Source of the DNA: Propionivibrio sp.
Lineage (GTDB): Bacteria; Pseudomonadota; Gammaproteobacteria; Burkholderiales; Rhodocyclaceae
DNA length: 42,081 nt
NCBI RefSeq assembly: GCF_029255185.1
Contig: NZ_JAPUVO010000106.1
Location: forward strand, 1-42,081
Reading direction: 5' to 3'
In this document: piece by piece, positions 26,755 to 35,903 of the stretch
Layout: every line of letters begins with the position of its first letter
How positions within the stretch are numbered: position 1 is the stretch's first letter
Notes under the pieces: model-generated
What the model was told of the DNA's origin: nothing
Database searches by the model: none
The model's input: the letters and a program-made list of their open reading frames with translations, nothing else
Translations under genes and position numbers: made by a program

Positions 26755-26780
26755 CGGACTCTCCGGTTTTTGAGAGTCCG
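26755..26780. repeat. Perfect hairpin downstream of the trans-sulfuration gene
   Basis: CGGACTCTC (26755-26763) pairs with GAGAGTCCG (26772-26780) across an eight-base loop. It lies 24 bases after the minus-strand gene stop, but on that strand no T tract follows, so it is not a standard intrinsic terminator. It may still block 3' exonucleases. Confidence 0.4.
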
Positions 26781-26803
26781 TCGATGAGGCTGTCCTGTGA
26801 TGC

Positions 26804-27994
26804 TCAAATCTGTCCGAGCGCGTTTTCGAGATCTGCGCGCAGGTCGGCCAGGTTTTCAATGCCTGCCGATAGGCGAACCAGTGAATCGCTGATGCCTATT
26901 TTTTTGCGTTGTTCGGGGGAAATGCTGGCGTGGGTCATGATCGCGGGATGTTCGATCAGGCTTTCGACGCCGCCCAGGCTCTCGCCCAGTGTGATCAGTT
27001 CGCAGGCTTCGAGAAAGCGGACGGTGCCGGCCAAGTCGCTGTTTAGTTCGAACGCAATCATGCCGCCAAAGCGGCCGCGCATCTGCCGTTTGGCCAGATC
27101 ATGCTGTGGGTGCGAGCGCAGTCCGGGGTAGCTGACACGTCGGACCTTCGCTTGCCCTTCAAGCCAGCCGGCCAGTTCGAGCGCACTTGCGCAGTGCTGT
27201 TGCATGCGCAGCTTGAGCGTTTTGATGCCGCGTAAAACGAGATAGCTGTCAAACGGCCCGGCGATGGCGCCGATGGCGTTATGCAGGAAAGCCAGTCGCT
27301 CGCGCACCTGCGCATTGCGTGCTTCGCCGCTGACGACAGCGACGCCGCCGATGACATCGGAGTGGCCATTGAGGTATTTGGTCGTCGAATGGATGACGAT
27401 ATCGAAGCCGGATTCCAGTGGCCGCTGTATCCAGGGCGTGGCAAAAGTATTGTCGGCAACCGAGATGATGCCGTGCTGGCGACAAAAGGCAGCCAGAGCG
27501 TCCAGGTCGGCAAGTTTGAGCAAGGGATTGCTCGGCGTCTCGACCACGATCATTCGCGTTTCTGGACGTAGCGCGGCGGCCAGCTCTGCGGGGGCGTCCA
27601 GATTGACGTAGCTGAACGACAGGCCGGCGCTACACGTGCGGACCTTATCCATCAAGCGAAAGGTGCCGCCGTAAAGATCATCGCCGGTAATCACATGGGC
27701 GCCCGAATCGATGAGTTCGAGCACGGTGGCGATGGCCGCCATTCCGGATGCGAAAGCGAAAGCCTGGGCGCCACTTTCCAGATCGGCGATACAGCGCTCA
27801 AGAGCCCAGCGCGTCGGGTTGTGCGAACGTCCGTAGTCCAGCCCCTTATGTACGCCGGGGCTATCGTGAACATAAGTCGAATTGGCATAGATTGGCTGCA
27901 CCACGGCGCCAGTGCTCGGGTCTGGCGACTGCCCGGCGTGGATAACGCGGGTTCCGAAGCCATGGCAACGCGGGCCGAGTCGGTTGTCAACCAT
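26804..27994 (-). CDS. PLP-dependent trans-sulfuration enzyme (cystathionine gamma-synthase/lyase family)
   Basis: This 396-residue fold-type I PLP enzyme of the Cys/Met metabolism family acts on cystathionine or homoserine esters. Motifs include YGRSHNPTRWALERCIADLE, FASGMAAI, TGDDLYGGTFRL, SVADNTFATPW and the PLP-binding lysine K206 in STTKYLNGHSDVIGG. The C-terminal GESLGGVESLIEHPA is typical of MetB/CGL-type proteins. Sequence alone does not separate gamma-synthase, gamma-lyase and beta-lyase activity here. It is 51 bases downstream of the EAL-like gene on the same strand and near the divergent cysK, which suggests a cysteine-methionine interconversion module. Confidence 0.88.
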   Translation of the reverse strand: MVDNRLGPRCHGFGTRVIHAGQSPDPSTGAVVQPIYANSTYVHDSPGVHKGLDYGRSHNPTRWALERCIADLESGAQAFAFASGMAAIATVLELIDSGAHVITGDDLYGGTFRLMDKVRTCSAGLSFSYVNLDAPAELAAALRPETRMIVVETPSNPLLKLADLDALAAFCRQHGIISVADNTFATPWIQRPLESGFDIVIHSTTKYLNGHSDVIGGVAVVSGEARNAQVRERLAFLHNAIGAIAGPFDSYLVLRGIKTLKLRMQQHCASALELAGWLEGQAKVRRVSYPGLRSHPQHDLAKRQMRGRFGGMIAFELNSDLAGTVRFLEACELITLGESLGGVESLIEHPAIMTHASISPEQRKKIGISDSLVRLSAGIENLADLRADLENALGQI

Positions 27995-28045
27995 GTTTCT
28001 TTCGCAACGAGTTGAAAAGGCAGAGGTCCCGTTTCACAGCGATGA

Positions 28046-28840
28046 TTACTCAGGGGCGTGCGGTGGCGGGAGCACTTGCAGAAGATCAAAGCCGTTTGCC
28101 TGCGCATCTTTGCGTAGCGCTGCGCTATCCAATCCTTCGACCATCACCCGCGCGCCAAAGTCGTGCAATCGGTCGACCATGCTCCCCAACGGACGCGTTG
28201 AGGACAACAGCAACAACGGATCAAACTTAACAATCGCCGGACTGATTTCACGCAACAACGAGAAATTGATTTCGCGCCGGCCGAAGCGGCCGACCGCAAT
28301 GCCGTAGCCGCGCGACTTGTAATTAGCGACCGCACTAACCAGATGCGCGGCATCCTCGACGCCGTCGATCTCGATCTCCAGCGTGATCTGTCTGGGCAGC
28401 AGGCCGCATGCGCGCAGGACTTCCTCAAAGGCCAGGCCGTGATCGACCGCCACACTGGCCACGTGGCGCGGATGCACTCTGAGCAGCAAAGTGCCGCGTG
28501 AGTGGCGGTTCTGATAGGTCAGGTAGTTCAGGGCGTGCAGCGTGCGCACCATCCGGTCGAGATAGATGAATTCGTCGTTATCGCTCGGCAGCACGAAGAC
28601 CGCTTCAGGTTCGAGTAGCTGATTATTGATCAGCCCGAAAGCATGCAGGCCGGCGGCGTGTCCGCACAACTCGCCACTAGCGACATCAATGATGGGTGAA
28701 TAGTACGATTCAAGACGCAAGTTGGAGAAATTAACCAAAACCCGTCCGTCCTGGGAAACGAAAGCCGTGGTCGAACGCAGCCCGGAGCCGGATGCTTCTT
28801 GTTGCGCGTTAAGGTAACGTACGAAGTCGGACAGTGGCAT
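28046..28840 (-). CDS. Degenerate EAL-domain protein (probably non-catalytic)
   Basis: This 264-residue protein follows the EAL phosphodiesterase fold ([16 protein letters not shown] at 45-60, VKFD at 204-207, [10 protein letters not shown] at 232-241). The EAL motif itself reads HAA (61-63), and the metal-binding DDFG region reads GRFG (184-187, within AVGRFG). The LEIxE segment is LEIEI. The key metal ligands of c-di-GMP hydrolysis are therefore absent, so it is likely a c-di-GMP sensor or a protein-interaction module. There is no signal peptide or membrane helix. A 12-bp palindrome sits just upstream of its start. It is probably cotranscribed with the trans-sulfuration gene. Confidence 0.75.
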   Translation of the reverse strand: MPLSDFVRYLNAQQEASGSGLRSTTAFVSQDGRVLVNFSNLRLESYYSPIIDVASGELCGHAAGLHAFGLINNQLLEPEAVFVLPSDNDEFIYLDRMVRTLHALNYLTYQNRHSRGTLLLRVHPRHVASVAVDHGLAFEEVLRACGLLPRQITLEIEIDGVEDAAHLVSAVANYKSRGYGIAVGRFGRREINFSLLREISPAIVKFDPLLLLSSTRPLGSMVDRLHDFGARVMVEGLDSAALRKDAQANGFDLLQVLPPPHAPE

Positions 28841-28849
28841 GACATCAAG

Positions 28850-28861
28850 CCTTGATCAAGG
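28850..28861. promoter_or_regulatory. 12-bp perfect palindrome CCTTGATCAAGG
   Basis: It lies nine bases before the EAL-like start codon, in the 199-base divergent region facing cysK. Its position suits an operator, but no regulator family can be assigned. It is not the FNR arrangement TTGAT-N4-ATCAA. Confidence 0.3.
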
Positions 28862-29039
28862 ATATGGAACGCGTCGCAGCAGGCAACGGGCTTATGATAA
28901 ACGAATCGGCTACGCATCGGAACGAACTTTTCTTCATTTGAATAGACGTAACTCGGTATCACTGGCCGGTGATGCCGGGCGGAACTTATTGACCAGGCTT
29001 CTATTCATAGAGGACGTCTACTGCACAGGAGAAATTATC

Positions 29040-29972
<933 letters not shown>

Positions 29973-30031
29973 GTCCGCCTTACGCAAGCACGGTATCCTT
30001 GCACCACAAATCACATAAAGGCACTTGTATC

Positions 30032-30487
30032 ATGGCCAACACGATGATCAGCGACTTCGAACTGCCAGCCACCGGCGGCAAGCCCTTCAGGCTTTCTGAG
30101 CTCGCTGGCAAGACCCTCGTCATCTATTTCTACCCCAAGGACAGCACACCGGGCTGCACCACCGAGGCGCAACAGTTTCGTGACCTCTACCCCGATTTTG
30201 CGCAGGCCGGCTGCGTGATTGTCGGCGTATCGCGCGACAGCCTGCGCTCGCACGAGAACTTCAAGACCAAACAGGACCTGCCCTTTGAACTGCTGTCCGA
30301 TACGGACGAAGCGCTGTGCACCCAGTTTTCAGTGATCCGGATGAAGTCGATGTACGGCAAACAAGTGCGCGGCATCGAGCGCAGCACGTTCGTCATTGAC
30401 AGCCAGTGCACGCTCCGGCGCGAATGGCGCGGCGTCAAGGCGCAAGGACATGCTCAGGAGGTGCTGGATTTCGTGAAAACGCTTTGA
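30032..30487 (+). CDS. bcp: Bcp/PrxQ-type peroxiredoxin
   Basis: This 151-residue thiol peroxidase reduces hydroperoxides. The peroxidatic cysteine is C42 in STPGCTTEAQQFRD. In many PrxQ proteins a resolving cysteine lies five residues later, but here that position is not Cys. The next cysteine is C61 in AQAGCVIVGVSRDS, so this may be an atypical or one-Cys variant. The remaining motifs (FYPKDSTPG, ERSTFVID) are typical. I chose the ATG at 30032, giving MANTMISDFELPATGGK. It lies 59 bases after cysK on the same strand. Confidence 0.9.
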   Translation: MANTMISDFELPATGGKPFRLSELAGKTLVIYFYPKDSTPGCTTEAQQFRDLYPDFAQAGCVIVGVSRDSLRSHENFKTKQDLPFELLSDTDEALCTQFSVIRMKSMYGKQVRGIERSTFVIDSQCTLRREWRGVKAQGHAQEVLDFVKTL

Positions 30488-30544
30488 TTCACTTGACGGG
30501 CATGGATGCCATCCCAACACCAACCAACCGGAGAATGACGTTCC

Positions 30545-31975
30545 ATGATTCATAAGACCGAGCACCGCGTAAAAACAAAGAAACCCGTCAACCCGCTGAC
30601 CAAGCTCTTCGTGCTCGATACCAATGTGCTGCTGCACGACCCGACGAGCGTCTATCGCTTCGAGGAACACGACGTCTTCCTGCCGATCATGACGCTCGAA
30701 GAGCTCGACAACAACAAAAAAGGCCTGTCCGAAGTCTCGCGCAATGCCCGGCAGGTGACGCGGACGCTGGACGAAATTGTCAGCAGCCACACTGAGGCGA
30801 TCGAGAACGGCATCGCCCTTTTTGGCCCGTCGCACAAACTGGCCAGCGGCCGGCTCTTTCTGCAGACCGAAGCCATCGCCAACGACTTGCCGACCGGCCT
30901 GCCGACCGCCAAGGCGGACAACCAGATACTGGCCGTAGTCATCCACCTGCAACGCCTCAACCCGGAACGCGCTGTATTTCTGGTGTCCAAAGACATCAAC
31001 ATGCGCATCAAGGCCTGTGCGCTCGGGCTGGAAGCGCAAGACTATTTCAACGACAAGGTTCTCGAAGACACCGACCTGCTGTACACCGGCATCCTTGAAC
31101 TGCCGACAAACTTCTGGGACAAGCACGGGCAGGGGATGGAATCCTGGAAACGCGACAGCCTGACGCTCTACCGTGTCAAAGGGCCGCTGTGCCCGAAACT
31201 GCTGATCAATGAGTTCATCTACCAGGAAGGCGAGCAGCCGCTCTACGCCATCGTCCGTGAAGTTTCCGGCAAAACGGCGCAGTTTGAAACACTGACCGAT
31301 TACACGCACCCGAAAAACAACGTCTGGGGAATTACCGCACGCAACCGCGAGCAGAACTTCGCGCTCAACCTGCTGATGGATCCGGAAGTCGATTTTGTCA
31401 GTCTGCTCGGCCAGGCCGGCACCGGTAAAACCCTGCTCACCCTCGCCGCTGCGCTGACCCAGGTGCTCGATGCCAAGCGCTACTCTGAAATCATCATGAC
31501 CCGGGTCACGGTGCCGGTGGGTGAAGACATTGGCTTCCTGCCGGGCACGGAAGAAGAGAAAATGGGGCCGTGGATGGGTGCTCTCGAAGACAATCTGGAA
31601 GTACTCACCAAGAGCGACAATGAGGGCGGCGAATGGGGCCGCGCGGCGACCCATGATCTGGTCCGCAACCGGATCAAGATCAAGTCGCTCAACTTCATGC
31701 GCGGACGAACCTTCCTCAACAAGTTCCTGATCATCGATGAAGCGCAAAACCTGACGCCCAAACAAATGAAAACCCTGATCACCCGCGCTGGCCCGGGAAC
31801 CAAGGTCGTCTGCATGGGCAACATCGCGCAGATCGACACCCCTTACCTGACCGAAGGCAGTTCTGGTCTCACCTATGTGGTCGATCGCTTCAAGGGCTGG
31901 CAACATTCCGGCCACGTCACCCTGCAACGCGGCGAACGCTCCCGTCTCGCCGATTATGCCGCCGAAGTGCTATAA
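30545..31975 (+). CDS. PhoH2-type PIN domain-PhoH ATPase
   Basis: This 476-residue cytoplasmic protein fuses an N-terminal PIN nuclease domain (FVLDTNVLLHDP at about 22-33, LEELDNNKKG, and ADNQILAV in place of the third acidic site) to a PhoH ATPase domain. The ATPase has Walker A GQAGTGKT at 289-296, Walker B with D398/E399 in FLIIDEAQN, and a C-terminal GERSRLADYAAEVL. PhoH2 proteins are described as RNA helicase-ribonucleases, sometimes coupled to an upstream antitoxin-like gene. I see no such partner here, since the gene upstream is bcp. The length is typical. Confidence 0.92.
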   Translation: MIHKTEHRVKTKKPVNPLTKLFVLDTNVLLHDPTSVYRFEEHDVFLPIMTLEELDNNKKGLSEVSRNARQVTRTLDEIVSSHTEAIENGIALFGPSHKLASGRLFLQTEAIANDLPTGLPTAKADNQILAVVIHLQRLNPERAVFLVSKDINMRIKACALGLEAQDYFNDKVLEDTDLLYTGILELPTNFWDKHGQGMESWKRDSLTLYRVKGPLCPKLLINEFIYQEGEQPLYAIVREVSGKTAQFETLTDYTHPKNNVWGITARNREQNFALNLLMDPEVDFVSLLGQAGTGKTLLTLAAALTQVLDAKRYSEIIMTRVTVPVGEDIGFLPGTEEEKMGPWMGALEDNLEVLTKSDNEGGEWGRAATHDLVRNRIKIKSLNFMRGRTFLNKFLIIDEAQNLTPKQMKTLITRAGPGTKVVCMGNIAQIDTPYLTEGSSGLTYVVDRFKGWQHSGHVTLQRGERSRLADYAAEVL

Positions 31976-32050
31976 TCCGCCCCCTTCGAGCCGTGGCGAA
32001 TGGATCCAGCACATTCCGGAGAGTCGATTGAACCTTAAAAACTCAGTTGT

Positions 32051-32208
32051 TCACCGCAAAGGCGCGAAGGACGCGGAGTGCCGCAAAGAAATCAACAGCT
32101 TAGATATTGTTGTTCTTGTCCATGGTGCTCACCCATATGGTGAATGGGGAAAACCATGCAACCCCTTGTTTTATTTGCGATCTTTGCGTCTTTGCGTCTT
32201 TGCGGTGA
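32051..32208. repeat. Imperfect inverted-repeat element (REP/MITE-like)
   Basis: The left arm begins TCACCGCAAAGGCGCGAAGG (32051 on). The right arm, read in reverse complement from 32208, begins TCACCGCAAAGACGCAAAGA. The outer 11 bases are identical, and similarity continues for about 38 bases with scattered changes. The 80 bases between the arms hold no gene. GCAAAGACGCAAAG-type repeats are widely dispersed in proteobacterial intergenic regions, which is my basis for calling it a repeat element. It lies between the PhoH gene and the transglutaminase-like gene. Confidence 0.6.
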
Positions 32209-32218
32209 GGTTTCTAGG

Positions 32219-33394
32219 TTGAAACGACGAGACTTCCTCGCTGCCTCGGCAGTCCTCTCTGTACTGGCCGCAGCGCCAGCAAACGCCGCAAAGAAGATAG
32301 CAGCGAAGAAGCGCCCGGCAAAATCAACCGCCAGGCCAGCCCCAAAAAATCCGGCAGCAGCACCGACGACCCCTCCGACTGAAACGCGCAACGTCATCAG
32401 TTTGCCGGATGAACCGGACAAGTGGCGCACCTACGACATCCGCTCAACGGTTGCCCTGAACCGGGTCAATGGCAAAGCGCGCCTCTGGCTGCCGCTGGCC
32501 CAGTACAAGGATACCCTGTGGGAGCGCTCGCTTGGCCACAACTGGCAAGGCAATTTCGAGAATGCCGGCATCTATCGCGATCCGGTGGCGGAAATGGAGG
32601 TCTTCTACGCCGACTGGGCTGAAGGCGTCGCCAACCCGCAATTACAGATCATCAGCCAGATCGCGACGCAGGACCGCCATTTCGACATTACCCGCCGTGG
32701 CGCCGTTGCCGAACGCACCGAAGTTCTGCGCCGCTGCCTGCACTCGACTGATCGGGTACCCACCGACGGCATCGTCCGGCACACCGCCGAGCACGCCATC
32801 GGGCGCATCAGGGATCCGCTCGCCCAAGGCAAAGCAATTTACGAATGGGTCGTTGAAAATACTATGTACGACCCGTTCCTAAAGAGCGTCGCCAACGACA
32901 ATATCGGCAGCATGCTTGAAAGCGGCAAGCTGAGCGGCAAAAGTGGCGACATTGCCCTGCTTTTCGTCGGCCTGTGCCGCGCCATCGGGATACCGGCACG
33001 CCCCGTCTTCGGCCTGCGCATGGACAGTTCGCGACTCTTTGGCAGCCTCGGCGTGATCGGCAACCTGAGCACAGCGCAACACTGTCGAGCTGAATTCTAT
33101 ACCCCAGGCTACGGCTGGATCCCGGTTGACCCCTCCGACGTGCGCAAGGCCATTCGTGATGAACGACTGAACATGGGAGATCCCAAACTGACCGTCCTGA
33201 AAAAACTGCTCTTCGGTTTCTGGGAAATGAACTGGATTAGCTTCAACGTTGCCCAGGACGTCAGTCTGCGCGGGTCGTCAGGAAAAACACTGCCCTTCCT
33301 AATCTACCCCCAGGCTGAAACCGCCGACGGCCACTTTGACAGCCTGGACAGCAGCCGCATGAACTACCAGGTCAACGCCAGCCGCGCCGATTGA
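32219..33394 (+). CDS. Tat-exported transglutaminase-like protein with Ser at the nucleophile position
   Basis: This 391-residue protein most likely starts at TTG 32219, which gives a twin-arginine signal (KRRDFLAASAVLSVLAAAPA) with GAGG nine bases upstream. The ATGs further upstream (32144, 32156) lie in the repeat element. A Lys/Pro/Ala-rich linker follows to about residue 55, then a transglutaminase/protease-like core. The core motif GKSGDIALLFVGLCRAIGIP has Ser242 (AGT) where family members carry the catalytic Cys. The other triad members appear intact: H288 in AQHCRAEFY and D304 in WIPVDPSDV. Transglutaminase-like periplasmic proteins often act in cell-wall or protein cleavage. This one may be inactive or may use Ser. 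Confidence 0.75.
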   Translation: MKRRDFLAASAVLSVLAAAPANAAKKIAAKKRPAKSTARPAPKNPAAAPTTPPTETRNVISLPDEPDKWRTYDIRSTVALNRVNGKARLWLPLAQYKDTLWERSLGHNWQGNFENAGIYRDPVAEMEVFYADWAEGVANPQLQIISQIATQDRHFDITRRGAVAERTEVLRRCLHSTDRVPTDGIVRHTAEHAIGRIRDPLAQGKAIYEWVVENTMYDPFLKSVANDNIGSMLESGKLSGKSGDIALLFVGLCRAIGIPARPVFGLRMDSSRLFGSLGVIGNLSTAQHCRAEFYTPGYGWIPVDPSDVRKAIRDERLNMGDPKLTVLKKLLFGFWEMNWISFNVAQDVSLRGSSGKTLPFLIYPQAETADGHFDSLDSSRMNYQVNASRAD

Positions 33395-33440
33395 TGAGAA
33401 ACCCACGTTTATCGGACGGATCAACCGTCAGTTTGTTGGC

Positions 33441-35072
33441 TCAAACGCGGAACGACCCAACGGAGGAAGACAGCTCTTGCGCAAGCTGCTGGAGTTGGCG
33501 GGCTGCTGACGCCGATTGTTCTGAAGATGAATTGTTTTCTTCGACCATTTGTGCAATGTTCTCTATGTTGTGTGCGATCTCGGCACTGACTTTGCTTTGC
33601 TCCTGGAGCGCGCTGGAGATATCACTGACGACACCCACCACGTTTTCAGCGCCAAGCTGAATTTCCTTGATCGACTCACCGGCCTGGATGGCAAGAGCGG
33701 TCCCCGATCTGACCTGATTGACCCCGGCCACCATGCTCTCGACGGCAGACTTTGTTCCTCGCTGAATTTTCTCTATGGTCAGAGCGACTTGCTGGGTTGA
33801 TTGGGTGGTCCTCTCGGCCAGTTTGCGTACTTCATCCGCGACGACGGCAAAGCCACGACCTTGCTCTCCGGCTCGCGCGGCCTCGATTGCCGCGTTAAGG
33901 GCAAGCAGATTCGTCTGATCGGCAATCTCTTTGATAACGCTAACGATTGTGGATATCTCGTTGGATTGCTGTTCAAGGCCGCTGATAATGGCCGAAGACG
34001 ATTCGACTGAGCCGGCAATTTTCTCTATTTCCGAAGCGGCGCCATGAATGACTTCGCCACCTTTCCGTGACAGACCTGACGCCTCTTGCGAGAACGTTTT
34101 TGCGCTGTGGGCGTTGTTGGAAATGCTTTCTATCCCTACCGTCATTTCCTCAACGGCAGCGGCAGTAGCAATCGTCGCCGCGCTCTGCTGAGCGGACGCC
34201 GCGGCCACCGCGCTCGAAGTTTTTGCTAATTGCTGCGCCGACTGCCCAACTTGTTCGGCGCCCACCTGAATACGCGTCACCATCTCGCGAAGTTTGTCCC
34301 GCATGGTTTTCATGGAGTAAAGGAGGCTATCCGTATTGTTCGCCTGAGTATTGACTTCGACACAGAGGTTGCCGCTGGCAATCTCCCGTGAAATCTTACT
34401 AGCATAATGCGCATCGCCGCCCAAAATGCTTTGGACGGCCGTCCCAACAATATAGGCGGCGATTAGTGAAATAAGCACTACGGCAAGCGCGATGCTCAGC
34501 ATGGTAGTTTTCAGAAGCGACGACTGTGCCAGCGTATCGTTGCTAACGCGTACCATTTTTTCTGACTGATCTTCAAACACCTTGCCTATGGCATCGGTAT
34601 AAGCACGAACGCTTGTTCGAACGCTGCTGCCAAGAAGCTGACTAGCGTCCTCTTTTGCACCCGCCTTGAGCAGTTCCAGATATTTCTTGCGACTATCCGT
34701 GTACTCCTGCCGTGCCTTCAACGCTGCGCCGAGCAATGATTTTTCCGATTCATTGATCATGCCCTTTTCGAGCAAGTTGAATTTCTCACTGATCACCTTG
34801 CTGTTTTCAGCCATCTCATCAGTGATGCGCCTAGCTTCGCTGCTGTCTGAAATTTGAGCAAGCAGCAGGGTGTTCGACCAGTTACGCATGATGTTGAGGC
34901 GAATTGTGGCCGCTGCGGTGACTTTGGGATTGACATCCTCCGCCAGGCGGGAAGCATTCTGATTAACGCTATCGCTTTTTAGAAAAACGACGAGTGTCAT
35001 GCCGGCAATCAAGGCAATTACCAAACCGAAGCCCCATGCCAGCAAGGTTGTAATCTTTGCTTTCTTGAACAT
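33441..35072 (-). CDS. Methyl-accepting chemotaxis protein
   Basis: This 543-residue inner-membrane chemoreceptor has TM1 at about 10-32, a four-helix-bundle periplasmic sensor (about 33-187) and TM2 at about 188-211. A HAMP-like linker follows, then a cytoplasmic signalling domain with the conserved hairpin at 382-422 ([20 protein letters not shown], then [20 protein letters not shown]). No CheR-binding pentapeptide is present at the C-terminus. The start is supported by AGGAGG four bases before the ATG. The ligand cannot be deduced. The 261-base upstream region contains no gene and no obvious sigma-28 promoter. Confidence 0.93.
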   Translation of the reverse strand: MFKKAKITTLLAWGFGLVIALIAGMTLVVFLKSDSVNQNASRLAEDVNPKVTAAATIRLNIMRNWSNTLLLAQISDSSEARRITDEMAENSKVISEKFNLLEKGMINESEKSLLGAALKARQEYTDSRKKYLELLKAGAKEDASQLLGSSVRTSVRAYTDAIGKVFEDQSEKMVRVSNDTLAQSSLLKTTMLSIALAVVLISLIAAYIVGTAVQSILGGDAHYASKISREIASGNLCVEVNTQANNTDSLLYSMKTMRDKLREMVTRIQVGAEQVGQSAQQLAKTSSAVAAASAQQSAATIATAAAVEEMTVGIESISNNAHSAKTFSQEASGLSRKGGEVIHGAASEIEKIAGSVESSSAIISGLEQQSNEISTIVSVIKEIADQTNLLALNAAIEAARAGEQGRGFAVVADEVRKLAERTTQSTQQVALTIEKIQRGTKSAVESMVAGVNQVRSGTALAIQAGESIKEIQLGAENVVGVVSDISSALQEQSKVSAEIAHNIENIAQMVEENNSSSEQSASAARQLQQLAQELSSSVGSFRV

Positions 35073-35333
35073 GCTTCCTCCTGCCGCCGTGGCTTATCTA
35101 TATCAGGGTTTATTTGATACTCAGCATTCTAGTGAGCATGAACGCCAAAGACCATATGTGCGCAGTATGAGGGAAAGCCGGGCTAAACAGCGGCGCGACA
35201 AAACAATCCATCTTCCCCTACAGCTCGCCGAGAATCTTTCTGGTTCAGCGAGTTTTCCGGCATTACGGCTAATATCTATATAGCATGTTTTTTGGAGTAA
35301 CCAGCCCTCATAATTTTGCGCTATGCTTGACCG

Positions 35334-35903
35334 ATGATATTGATCATCCACGCCCATCCCTATCCACAGCGCTCCCGAGCAGGCCGCGCCATGCTTGAAG
35401 CGGTGCGCGGTCTGCCCAATCTGGAGGTGCGCTCGCTCTATGATCGCTATCCCGATTTTGATATTGATGTCGCTGCCGAACAGGCCGCCTTGGCGTGTGC
35501 GGATCTTGTTGTCTGGCTGCACCCGATCTATTGGTACAGCGTGCCGGCAATGTTGAAGCACTGGTTTGATGTGGTGCTACTGCGCGGCTGGGCATACGGC
35601 GAAGGGGGTGACAGGCTGCAAGGCAAACACTGCCTGTGGGTTACAACCACCGGGGGGCAAAAATCTTCCTTCGCCGAGACCGGAGTACACCAAGTGCCCT
35701 TCGAAGAATTTGCAGCGCCGATTCGCCAGACGGCCAGATTCTGCGGCATGGTATGGGAGCGGCCTCTGGCTCTGCATGGCGCGCACGTAATTCCGGATGA
35801 TGAAATCGCGGCAGCGGCAATCACCTTTCGCGATCGATTGTCCGAGTGGTCGCCCGACCCGCAAGTTGCCAGCGCAACTCGGATGCCAAATGATTTTGCG
35901 TGA
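35334..35903 (+). CDS. kefF: KefF-like NAD(P)H-dependent flavodoxin-fold oxidoreductase
   Basis: This 189-residue protein has the flavodoxin-2 fold of the NQO/KefF/KefG group. It begins MILIIHAHPYPQRSRAGRAM and has WLHPIYWYSVPAMLKHWFD, GWAYGEGGDRLQGK and TTGGQKSSF. In E. coli KefF is the soluble regulatory subunit that activates KefC efflux when glutathione is depleted, and it also reduces quinones. The overlap with kefC here (14 bases) supports that partnership. No strong ribosome site is visible before the ATG. Confidence 0.85.
   Translation: MILIIHAHPYPQRSRAGRAMLEAVRGLPNLEVRSLYDRYPDFDIDVAAEQAALACADLVVWLHPIYWYSVPAMLKHWFDVVLLRGWAYGEGGDRLQGKHCLWVTTTGGQKSSFAETGVHQVPFEEFAAPIRQTARFCGMVWERPLALHGAHVIPDDEIAAAAITFRDRLSEWSPDPQVASATRMPNDFA

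Noticed and set aside
30329-31927. 532-codon minus-strand frame opposite bcp and the PhoH gene
   Set aside because: It spans two well-identified genes and their intergenic gap. No motif supports it.
33415-33429. Hairpin GACGG-ATCAA-CCGTC between the convergent transglutaminase-like and chemoreceptor genes
   Set aside because: A 5-bp stem without a T tract is too weak to call a terminator.
35073-35333. Possible sigma-28 promoter of the chemoreceptor (TAAA and GATAA elements)
   Set aside because: The spacing between the elements is too short for the TAAA-N15-GCCGATAA consensus.
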